A DNA stretch of 64,000 nt. Source: Schistocephalus solidus. Lineage: Eukaryota > Platyhelminthes > Cestoda > Diphyllobothriidea > Diphyllobothriidae. The stretch spans positions 1 to 64,000 of the forward strand of contig WEDG01000271.1 of assembly GCA_017591395.1 (NCBI GenBank), given 5' to 3'. A program made the translations under genes and the position numbers. Under the pieces are notes generated by a model that searched no databases, was not told the origin of the DNA, and saw only the letters and a list, made by a program, of their open reading frames with translations. Each line of letters opens with the position of its first letter. Within the stretch, counting starts at the first letter, position 1. This document shows, piece by piece, positions 26,264-35,277 of the stretch.

Positions 26264-26640
26264 TGCTAGAAGGAGCTATCCGAACTGATTCGCTCACACA
26301 CCGCCCTGACGACTCTTTCCCATGCTGTACTATCGATCCAACCCAAGGTCGTGCGCATGGTGATATCACGCAATCTGCCGACAGGGATTAGTGTTCTATT
26401 CAATCATTCGGATAAGTTGGAAGGCCAGTCGAGATGCTAACCCCTCAAGGACACTCTCGGATTGGTCCAACTGCAGCCTAACCTTGTAAATACTCGTGCG
26501 CTCTTTTTTGCCTTAAATACGCTGTAAGAATACGTCAATAGACTTCTGCTCTTCCGCCCTTGCTGGTGAGTCCCCCTTTGTGGATTCGATCGACTAGTTG
26601 TTGAATGGCAAACATCAAGGCTTGAGGAAAAATCATAACA
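26264..26640 (+). repeat. 3' LTR of the Gypsy element
   Basis: Starts TGCTAGAAGGAG, ends AAAATCATAACA, followed at once by the GACTG target duplication. 377 bp against 373 bp in the 5' copy. Confidence 0.88.
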
Positions 26641-26690
26641 GACTGGAACGCGCATTCCTGACCTGGCAGCCGCCACGCCTGTGTTCCGTT
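26641..26690 (-). mobile_element. SINE, part right of the LTR element
   Basis: GACTGGAACGCGCATTCCTG resembles the SINE words GACTGGAATGGCCATTTCTG; continuation of the interrupted copy at 22071. Confidence 0.55.
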
Positions 26691-26763
26691 GTTCAGCCGT
26701 TGAATGCCCTTAAAATTAAGAAACGAGCTCGTAGTGCCGTCAACTGCACTTAAGTATATTAAC

Positions 26764-26985
26764 GATGGTAGAGGGCCCTCGCGAATTACGTTACAGGACC
26801 TTCTCGTCCCTTTGAGTCTTGGGGCTCAATCTCAAGCCCCCAGGGGCAGTCCCAGGGCGATTAGCAGCATATGCAGTTACTGGGGTACCAACAAATACAA
26901 GGGAGAGTGGAATGACAATTTCTGGTTTATTGGCCGTGATCACCCAGCCATACCCAAGCACAGCGGTGTAACGCCTTAGATAAGA
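26764..26985 (-). mobile_element. SINE, old minus-strand copy
   Basis: CTTGGGGCTCAATCTCAAGC, GACAATTTCTGGTTTATTGG and CACCCAGCCATACCCAAGCA follow the SINE body. The head is worn. Confidence 0.75.
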
Positions 26986-27149
26986 ACCCATGATATTTTA
27001 GGTAACCCACTATCTAAATGTATTACTTATCAAAATTTGCCTGCCTACGAAAGTCTTAGATTGAGCTGCCTACAAGGTTATAAGGTTGAGCTCCAAGGCC
27101 AAACAGGGCAAGGGAACCCCACATCTGATCGATGAGCGCCGATAAACCC

Positions 27150-27228
27150 TAATTAATATTCTCAATCAAGTGACAGGACAACGAGCCCGTGGCTCAATTA
27201 GAAGAACGTTGAATAAGTGAAGGAGAAG
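27150..27228 (+). mobile_element. SINE leader and head, truncated
   Basis: AATATTCTCAATCAAGTGAC (leader) is followed by AGGACAACGAGCCCGTGGCT (A-box region), then cut by the LINE tail at 27230. Confidence 0.6.
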
Positions 27229-27229
27229 T

Positions 27230-27935
27230 TCAGTTCAGTTCAGTTTTATTAAGGGAAATAAAGGCGAAGCCTTTTAGCTCCCTATTGATGTCAATGACAC
27301 TGTACATTAAAAAAGGCTGACACATAATGGACGTTGGACAAAGGGTTATCTTCCCGACATACTGCAGGGCATCGGACAAATAATTATAAAATAATGTTAA
27401 TCAAATATAGAGAGTAGTATGTTATATGACGCGAAAATTGTAAACGGGAATATGTTTCACGAAATGTTTTAGGTTCGGATATCGTGGTGGTACTTATGGC
27501 TGTACAGGTCAAACTTCCGCTTAAAAGTGTCAACGGATGGGGACATTATTATGTCGGCAGGCAGAGCATTCCAGGCATTAATCACTCTGTTGGAGAAGAA
27601 GAACCTTCTTGTGTCGAGTCTTGCACCTGTCACACGTAGTTTAATGGGATGTCCTCGCAAAGTAGTGGTAGTGGCCAGCTCAAAGAAGTCGCCAGATGCA
27701 AGGCAACAATCCTGACGCCGCAGCATTCGAAAGGCTTGTATTAGGTCACCGCGTAGCTGTCTATAGTCCAGAGGAAACAGATCAAGGTTAGACAATCGTG
27801 TCTCGTAAGGCAGGCAGCTTTGACCTTGAACAAGCTTGGTTGCACGTCTTTGGATCTTCTCGAGGGTTTTGTGGTCTTTGACAGACCACGGTCTCCAGGC
27901 TTGTATGGAAAATTCCAATTATGGTCGCACGAACG
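27230..27935 (-). pseudogene. CR1/Jockey-like LINE, 3' end with AACTG repeats
   Basis: On the minus strand an open frame (27918-27469) reads YETRLSNLDLFPLDYRQLRG, TLRGHPIKLR, NRVINAWNALP and SVDTFKRKFDLY, the conserved C-terminus of such LINEs. It is 5'-truncated and ends in a short AACTG array (27231-27250) rather than poly-A. Confidence 0.85.
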
Positions 27936-27938
27936 AAG

Positions 27939-28500
27939 AAGGTTGTTCATTCACCGGAATCATGGCTTTATTCGTCAGAGCTTTCGAACTCTTACTGGAG
28001 TACCTCGTTAGAGATAAAATAGCATCCTTTGTGAGCTACCGGATGCTTGCTATGAAAATTTAAAAGTTACGTGGTGTTCGTCACTTACCTGTAGACAGCC
28101 GTTTCTATTTCGCCCTTGGAGCGTCGCCTGATGAGTACATCGATGAAGGGGAGGGGGCGGGAAGGGCGGGATGGATGGGATGGATGTGAATAAGGAGGTC
28201 ACGTCAAAAGAGACCCTCACTTGATCCGATTGAATCCTCCAATCTTGGAGGTCTGCCAGAAATTGGAGGCTGAATGAACTGAGGCAGGCGAATTGTTTCG
28301 GAGGAATTTAAGTTTTGAGTACAGGCATTTTGCTAGATTATAGGTGGGGCTGCCTATCATGGTTACTATTGGCCGCAGACTATCGGCTCGGACGAATAAA
28401 GCCATAATTCCGGTGAACGAGCAACCTTCTTCTTCTTCTTCTTCTTCTTCTTCTTCTTCTTCTTCTTCATATTCTTCTTCTTCTTCACTTATATGTAGAC
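27939..28500 (-). pseudogene. Penelope-like element fragment with inverted end sequences
   Basis: On the minus strand, 28217-28400 encodes LRPIVTMIGSPTYNLAKC, matching Penelope reverse transcriptases. The flank GTTCACCGGAATTATGGCTT (minus, near 28410) recurs in plus orientation at 27952 (GTTCATTCACCGGAATCATG), giving inverted copies about 450 bp apart. Confidence 0.65.
28426..28487 (+). repeat. (TTC)n microsatellite
   Basis: About 60 bp of TTC, one ATTC interruption, at the edge of the Penelope fragment. Confidence 0.95.
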
Positions 28501-28584
28501 TTGGAATGCGAACATTCGCCTCCATTCAGGACGTTGAATTTCTCGCTAGCGTGTCTCGGGTGTTCTAAACATGGGGTTGAATAT

Positions 28585-28660
28585 GGCTGATTGATCACGG
28601 CTTCTAAATCAGAAATGGTCACTCCAGCCTCCTTTATCTTTGTCAATACCTCATTACTTC
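28585..28660 (+). mobile_element. SINE body fragment
   Basis: GGCTGATTGATCACGGCTTC, AATCAGAAATGGTCACTCCA and CCTTTATCTTTGTCAAT match the SINE body. Confidence 0.6.
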
Positions 28661-28669
28661 TATGCAGTT

Positions 28670-30138
28670 AGTTTTAATATTCAGTACCCAGAAGGATCTA
28701 TCGAAATACAATTAACACATAGGTAAATCTGTAATTCAGTCTTTAAGTCTTATTAAGTTAGTACTAATTGTCAGAATTTTTGGGTTTTGTGTGTTCTTAT
28801 GTGCCAGCGATATGGCATCACTCTATGAAGAAACTCTTTCCATCATGGCTTTGATGAAAGTAGTGTAAGAACATGAAGAAGTGTGGAGAGCTTAAGATGA
28901 TACGAGGACAAAATTTAATTATCCTACTTCGGTGACCCACTGCAAACCTGCACCCCTGGCGCAACGGTAACAGTTGCCCGTCCGACATTCTGAAGATATA
29001 GGGGAAGCTCATAAGCGTCTGATTACAGCCTGAAACCGAGAAGTCCTCCCGGGTTTTCTACCGATCACAACCAAAAAAGCAAACTGGCGTTGATATGGTC
29101 TTGCTCAAGTGCCTCTGCACCCACTCCGAAGGCGCATAATGTGCGTCTTTTGTTTACTTGTTACCCTGGTAATATCTGTTCTCCATTCAATCATTTAAGA
29201 AAATAGTTCTTCCTCTACCATCATCTAACTTCTCCTTTTCTTACTTGGAACCGGACCTGAAGGTCGCAGTAAGTAGACTCTCCCTAAATAACATTTGATG
29301 GGACGAAAATACTGATTTGAATAGAAACCGGAACTTTGACCTTTTCTTAAATATGTACGTCTTCACGTGCGTTTCTTAGATAAGATTATATACAGTTAAA
29401 AGTGCTGGGTGCGTATTATAAGGTTTTTGGTTCGAGCATAAACCTTTTAGGAGGAACTTCCTCGAATGCATATTTTTAGGTCAGATTGAATTGCAGGCAT
29501 TCTCTTGGCCGTATTTCGATTTAAGGAGATATCTTCTAAGAAACTGAGTTGAATGCTAATCTAAAAGCGTGCTATGAAGGTGTGTATGGAGTATTTTTCT
29601 AATAATTTTGGAGATGGCAGATAACTCATAAAAACATCGGCGATTTGTGTATCTGACGGCTTATCAACTTTGGACAAAAGATGTACGCTGAAATTTTTCC
29701 ATTTCTCAAGGCCAGTTCTGTAATCCATCGAATATAGAAAATGATAAATATATGGTTTTACTTGTTATATTCTAAAAAGGATCCCGGTACAGCGAAGGGG
29801 AGTTAATTTTTTGCAGGCCAAGGATGGTTTCATTCTCCTATAATCACTAAGCTGTAGATACGTTGTTCAATCACACGGATACATCATTATTGATCGTACG
29901 CAGTCGACTTATGTGTACTATCCTCTTTAAAAGGTTGAACACTTCATTCCAAACTATTTTCGTTTGTGTTATAAGAGTAAGCTGCTTAGCTGATACCCAT
30001 GATTGACTATCAATTATGAAATCAAGTGTAAGCGAGTGCTTAATTCAGAAGCTTCCTTAATTCAATACGTGAGACACAGGTAAGGTAAAAATAATGTGTT
30101 CATTGGTTAATTTTCCAGGGCTTCCCAGATAACAACTC
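28670..30138. other. AT-rich stretch without a recognisable gene
   Basis: No exon or mobile-element motif recognised. CCCTGGCGCAACGGTAACAG near 28957 recalls a tRNA A box but lacks a matching B box. Confidence 0.35.
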
Positions 30139-30142
30139 ATAG

Positions 30143-30649
30143 TGTAACGAACCACAGTTCCGACAGAATTGTTTGAATGAACTGGGAACACTTTTCGCGC
30201 GGATCCCGGATGGGAATGGTGTGATCGATGGTCTGTGAAGATGGCCGGTGTTCCTTATTTCCCTACCGCTGACATCTCCCTCGTTACCGCCGTCATACCG
30301 TCTCGAAAGTCCCTGACCGTCAGCATCTCCACGACCCTCACCCGCATTTGCGAACAGCACTGCACTCCCCACCGGTATCTAACTGATCATTCGTGACCAC
30401 CTCCCACTCCAAACGGATCGATTGTATAAGTCCCCGGTATTCGCTTGTATCTTTATATTTCTCTTTTTACTATCTACAATTTGTTACTGTTAACATAGGT
30501 ACCTTATGTTATAAACTTATTCTCTCCTGCTATCTATACATGTGTGCATGATAAAGTGCGTAACGATTCTGCCGACGTTATATGGCTACAGATTGTCCTA
30601 GTGATATACTCCACAGTGTGTGCTATCTTTGACAATCTCGGCCACTACA
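30143..30649 (+). repeat. LTR 1 of the miniature element
   Basis: 507 bp, TG...CA. A TATAAA box lies at 30510-30515. It differs from LTRs 2 and 3 at about six positions (for example CCTTATTTCC versus CCTTCTTTCC). Confidence 0.88.
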
Positions 30650-30650
30650 T

Positions 30651-30668
30651 TGGTGGCAGCGGTGGGAT
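30651..30668 (+). promoter_or_regulatory. Primer-binding site for tRNA-Leu
   Basis: TGGTGGCAGCGGTGGGAT, one base after the LTR end, is the exact complement of the 3' end of common eukaryotic tRNA-Leu including CCA, as I recall that sequence. Repeated at 31257-31274. Confidence 0.8.
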
Positions 30669-30748
30669 GGAGAAGAGCACACACTTCTACACCTACCAAA
30701 CCGACCCGCACAGCACTGAGGACAGTGCTGCATTTCAGAAGCAGGCCA

Positions 30749-31255
30749 TGTAACGAACCACAGTTCCGACAGAATTGTTTGAATGAACTGGGAACACTTT
30801 TCGCGCGGATCTCGGATGGGAATGGTGTGATCGATGGTCTGTGAAGATGGCCGGTGTTCCTTCTTTTCCCTACCGCTGACATCTCCCTCGTTACCGCCGT
30901 CGTACCGTCTCGAAAGTTCCTGACCGTCAGCATCTCCACGACCCTCACCCGCATTTGCGAACAGCACTGCACTCCCCACCGGTATCTAACTGATCATTCG
31001 TGACCACCTCCCACTCCAAACGGATCGATTGTATAAGTCCCCGGTATTCGCTTGTATCTTTATATTTCTCTTTTACTATCTACAATTTGTTACTGTTAAC
31101 ATAGGTACCTTATGTTATAAACTTATTCTCTCCTGCTATCTATACATGTGTGCATGATAAAGTGCGTAACGATTCTGCCGACGTTATATGGCTACAGATT
31201 GTCCTAGTGATATACTCCACAGTGTGTGCTATCTTTGACAATCTCGGCCACTACA
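30749..31255 (+). repeat. LTR 2 of the miniature element
   Basis: 507 bp; one private change ATCTCGG against ATCCCGG in the other two. Confidence 0.88.
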
Positions 31256-31256
31256 T

Positions 31257-31274
31257 TGGTGGCAGCGGTGGGAT
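31257..31274 (+). promoter_or_regulatory. Second tRNA-Leu primer-binding site
   Basis: Identical to the site at 30651-30668, in the same position after LTR 2. Confidence 0.8.
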
Positions 31275-31354
31275 GGAGAAGAGCACACACTTCTACACCT
31301 ACCAAACCGACCCGCACAGCACTGAGGACAGTGCTGCATTTCAGAAGGAGGCCA

Positions 31355-31860
31355 TGTAACGAACCACAGTTCCGACAGAATTGTTTGAATGAACTGGGAA
31401 CACTTTTCGCGCGGATCCCGGATGGGAATGGTGTGATCGATGGTCTGTGAAGATGGCCGGTGTTCCTTCTTTCCCTACCGCTGACATCTCCCTCGTTACC
31501 GCCGTCGTACCGTCTCGAAAGTTCCTGACCGTCAGCATCTCCACGACCCTCACCCGCATTTGCGAACAGCACTGCACTCCCCACCGGTATCTAACTGATC
31601 ATTCGTGACCACCTCCCACTCCAAACGGATCGATTGTATAAGTCCCCGGTATTCGCTTGTATCTTTATATTTCTCTTTTACTATCTACAATTTGTTACTG
31701 TTAACATAGGTACCTTATGTTATAAACTTATTCTCTCCTGCTATCTATACATGTGTGCATGATAAAGTGCGTAACGATTCTGCCGACGTTATATGGCTAC
31801 AGATTGTCCTAGTGATATACTCCACAGTGTGTGCTATCTTTGACATTCTCGGCCGCTACA
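31355..31860 (+). repeat. LTR 3 of the miniature element
   Basis: 506 bp, ends GGCCGCTACA followed by the ATAG duplication; no primer-binding site follows, as expected for the 3' LTR. Confidence 0.88.
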
Positions 31861-32339
31861 ATAGTCATATTTTGCCAGAATTTTGATTTAAGTAGGACAG
31901 CTCCAGTAATATTAAGTTTTTGACAAAAACCTTCGACCATTTGATTCTTTGATTTTCTTAAATGTTCACACAGCCAGTGAGCTGGATGTAAAAATATCAC
32001 AACTCCTTAAAACACGACCAAGACGTTTCGTTTAGGGTCACATGCAATCATATAAAATATCAACCTCGTTTAAGTGAACTCAAACATCAAGCCTTGCGGC
32101 ACACGAAAGGTAAAAACAGAAAGAAAAATCGATTTAGCGAAATATACGCCTCGAAAAACCGAATTTCCCTACAGTTGTCGCTATAAAACTCTAAAATTGA
32201 GGTGGAATAACACGATGACTGACATAGTGGACCAAAAAGGAAGAAACATTTTTAGCATGCCTCTCATGCTGAAGTGGATACCAATGCCTTAGGGAGGATA
32301 TGGCATGCCCTGAAATGTCATGTATGATGAACGATTGAC

Positions 32340-34287
32340 CAAACCTTATCCTTAAAAGGCAATGAAAATTTGAGAAGACTTTGCCGCATAAGGCAACGCA
32401 GAATCCAAAGATATTCTACAGTTACCTCCGCAGATGTACAAGGAATAAGCATCAAATCCCGATGATAAAGACTGCCATGGGCGTCGAAATTTCTGAAAAC
32501 AGGGACAACCTCAAGTACTTTTCCCAGTTCTTGCACTCAGTCTTCACAAATTACGCAAGGTTCCTTCGTCCCTCAGCGGATAACATGCCGACTGCAAGCA
32601 TTAGCCACATACGATTGTCAGAATTTCTGATCCGAAGGAAATTTAAGAAAGAAAAAGAGTCGAAATCTCCAGAATCAGATGAGCTTCCACCCAAACTTCT
32701 AAAAGAACTCGCCAATGAACTTTCCGCACCTCTGTCAATGCTCTTTCAAAAGTCATTTGACTCCGGAATACGTCCTATGGATTGGAAGCTGGCGCATATA
32801 ACTCGCTTGTACAAAAGCGGTAACCGGGTGCCAGTGACAAACCACAGGCCCATAAGCTTGACATGTATCCTAAGCATGGTTATTGAAAGGATCATCAAGA
32901 GCGAATTGGTGAAATTCATAGAGACTCATACTTTGTTATCAAACAGTCAACATGGGTTCAGAAAACGAAGATCCTGCATAACAAATTTGCTGCAATCGCT
33001 CCAGAGGTGGACCCAAGCACTTAAATATAGACACGTGGTTCACATCACCTTTATTGCATTTCAAAAGGCCTTCGACAATATGCCGCATCAGAGAATGTTG
33101 TACAAGCTAGAAAGAATTGGAATCAGAGGTAACCTTTTCAAGTGGATTGAAAACTTCCACATGGGTCAGCACCAGGTTGTGTGCATCAGCCAAGAGAGGT
33201 CAAGTTCTGCTGCGGTCGAGAGTGGGGTTCCTCAGGGTTCAGAACTAGGGCCAATACTGTTCCTAATATACGTGGACGATTGTGTCAGGGATCTGGACTG
33301 TGAAGCAACAATGCTTACCGATGACATGCAAATATGGAATGTAATCCAGAGCCATGCCAACGAATATAAACTACAGATAAACTTAACTCGGTTGGAAGAG
33401 TGGTCAAATCATTAGCTTTTGCGGTTAAACGTCAATAAATGTACAATACTTCGCTTAAGCAACCCATCTGGATCTGCCGACAATAGAAGCTACTTTCTCA
33501 ACGGTGAAACCTAGCAAGATGTGGAAACCCAAAAGGACCTTGGTGTGCTGACGACCACCACCTTAAAACCATCCTCTCACTGATCGAAAGTGTTGAAGAG
33601 TGCAATGGCTGTGTTGCATGCCATCAGACGAGCCTTTTTGGATTTCGATGAAAATCTGTTCACTAAGAATTTTGGAAAATTCGTTAGGCCACATTTAGAA
33701 TATGCTGTACAAGCCTGGAAACCCTGGCAGTTCAAGATTATAACTGCCTCGAAAGAGTACAGAGGAGAGCCACCAAAATGGTAAGGAGTCAAAGCTCCCT
33801 ACCATATCCAACACGCCTTATGAATCTTAATCTGGCCCCTTTCAGTTTAAGGTAAATATGTGGGGATATCCTGCAGAAATTCAGCATTGTAAAGGGATTG
33901 GATTGTTGACTGGAATTCTCAGACTTCTTTGAATTGGCTGCCATGGCCCATCTCCGAGGTCACCCATTGAAACTGCGTGCCTAGCAGGCGAGACGGGATG
34001 TGCTCAAGTCCTCCTTCGCTGTCAGAGTGGTTTGAACAATGGAATGCCCTCCCTGAAGACGTTGTGATGTCACAATCGCTGGAAAGCTTCAAAAGGAACC
34101 TTGAAATTTCTATGTTCCAAAACGAGCAGGAGCGATAAGGAATTTATCTTAACCCTCAAAACTCACGCACAACTTGTCATATTCTATAATCGGGTTCTTT
34201 GCATATCGCGCTTAATTTCACGTTACAAATAGGGCACTCAAAGACCTCTGCCTACCTCCCTTGATAAATTGAATTGAATTGAAAAAA
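32340..34287 (+). pseudogene. CR1/Jockey-like LINE, reverse transcriptase to 3' end
   Basis: The frame 32381-33415 reads PESDELPPKLLKELANEL, DWKLAHITRLYKSGNRVPVT, NHRPISLTCILSMVIERI, SQHGFRKRRSCITNLL, AFQKAFDNMPHQ and GVPQGSELGPILFLIYVDD. The polymerase box is LTDD where FADD is usual. Then stops; C-terminal pieces (HLEYAVQAWKPW, LRGHPLKLRA) continue to an AATTG array at 34266-34280. Same family as the 27.2-27.9 kb copy. Inactive. Confidence 0.88.
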
Positions 34288-34289
34288 GA

Positions 34290-35224
34290 TTAACCGTTTC
34301 AGTGCCCACATTACGAACGAATCGTCCCATTCAAGAATATACACATTTCATGTGCCATTGCAAACCACTTTTTCCAGTCATAGTTAATCACAACGAGCAC
34401 ACAAACAACCACCAAATTCACAGCTGTAATAATTATCTGGCACACATCGCACGTGCACATTGTCATCAATTTTATGGGAGAGGTCAGAGTAGGAGGAAGT
34501 CCCTGCTAGTATGTGCACAGTATTTAAGTTTTTTTCTAACTTCAAATGGAACAGGGAAGAACTGCTCAACAATTAGGCGGTACTTCGCTGGTTGCGTCTG
34601 GTTATGTATACTCGGTAAAAATCTGATTTTGGCCTGGCATACAGTTTTGAGTTTACCTATCTTTACAAAATCCTCGAGGATATATCTTAATATTTGTTAA
34701 ACTTCTCACTCTCTGCTGGACACTTTGGTCCTTTTCGCATTCTGCTTTCATTATATTCAATTTTCTATTTATTTTTCTGTCTTGTTGGCTTTCCTTCTGA
34801 TGCTTTTATGTTACCTCCTTCTACGTGTCAAACGCTTTAAACACTTTGGCTGCCTAAACTGGTGGTTTGTAGCTGTATTTTCCGTCAACTTGTGGTTGAT
34901 TTTACTTTCTGTGAGTTTTGGAATTTTGATAGCTCCCTTTTGAAAGTTGAAGTCCTCACACAACTTTCGAAAGTTGTCCAACTTTTCACGAACATCTTAA
35001 GAAACTTCTACGAAGGTCTCAATGCTCTTTTACTGGGCTGTGGCTTGTGTGTCTGCTTTGGAGCAGCGAATTTTCGTGTTTTTCTACTTTTTGCTAAATT
35101 ATGGATGATCAACGTGGTAACTTGCTTTGCGTATATAGTTTTTCATAATTTAGACAAAGATACCCAAGCAGTATCAAAATACCAACTAGGTTAGCCCTAT
35201 TTTGAAACTGTATATGTTACATAG
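34290..35224. other. Region upstream of the first otubain exon found
   Basis: T-rich. It probably holds the otubain start exon and promoter, which I could not identify. The hydrophobic frames here match no family. Confidence 0.4.
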
Positions 35225-35277
35225 CGGCTGAGTTATATGAAGCGAATCAGGCTCAACAGGAAGAAATAGAAAAGAAG
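35225..35277 (+). CDS. Otubain exon (first one recovered)
   Basis: Acceptor TTACATAG|CGGCTG and donor AAGAAG|GTTTGT. It encodes AELYEANQAQQEEIEKK, matching the N-terminal helix of OTUB1. It begins with two bases of a split codon, so a start exon lies upstream. The donor is weak, but the next exon follows in frame after 30 nt. Confidence 0.72.

Larger units (their letters stand above)
22137..26640 (+). mobile_element. Ty3/Gypsy LTR retrotransposon, defective
   Basis: Order: 5' LTR 22137-22509, gag, zinc knuckles, protease, reverse transcriptase, RNase H, integrase, 3' LTR 26264-26640. Protease-RT-RNaseH-integrase is the Gypsy order. A perfect GACTG duplication flanks it (22132-22136 and 26641-26645). 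Stops and frameshifts break gag, RT, RNase H and integrase, and the first part of RT is deleted after about 23820. No clear primer-binding site follows the 5' LTR; AAAGGAGAA before the 3' LTR may be the polypurine tract. It cannot move by itself. Confidence 0.92.
30143..31860 (+). mobile_element. TRIM-like miniature LTR element in tandem: LTR-spacer-LTR-spacer-LTR
   Basis: Three LTRs (30143-30649, 30749-31255, 31355-31860) all start TGTAACGAACC and end CTACA; LTRs 1 and 2 end GGCCACTACA, LTR 3 GGCCGCTACA. The repeat period is exactly 606 bp. The two 99-bp spacers each hold T, then the primer-binding site TGGTGGCAGCGGTGGGAT, a 28-codon Met frame, and a purine run (AGAAGGAGG in the second). A 4-bp ATAG duplication flanks the whole (30139-30142 and 31861-31864). 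There is no gag, protease or polymerase, so mobility would depend on another element's proteins. The LTRs differ at only a few positions, so it is young. Confidence 0.88.

Noticed and set aside
28217..28525. Glu-rich protein on the minus strand
   Set aside because: The Glu run is the TTC microsatellite; only the SPTYNLAK part is real, as a Penelope remnant.
30100..31584. Repeated 69-126 codon frames as a tandem gene family
   Set aside because: They lie across LTRs and spacers of the miniature element and match no protein family.
30143..31860. A satellite array or CRISPR-like array
   Set aside because: The TG...CA ends, primer-binding sites and flanking ATAG duplication fit an LTR element; 606-bp units are far too long for CRISPR.
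34725..35194. Hydrophobic frames as a membrane protein
   Set aside because: T-rich DNA yields Phe/Leu-rich frames by chance, and no family motif is visible.
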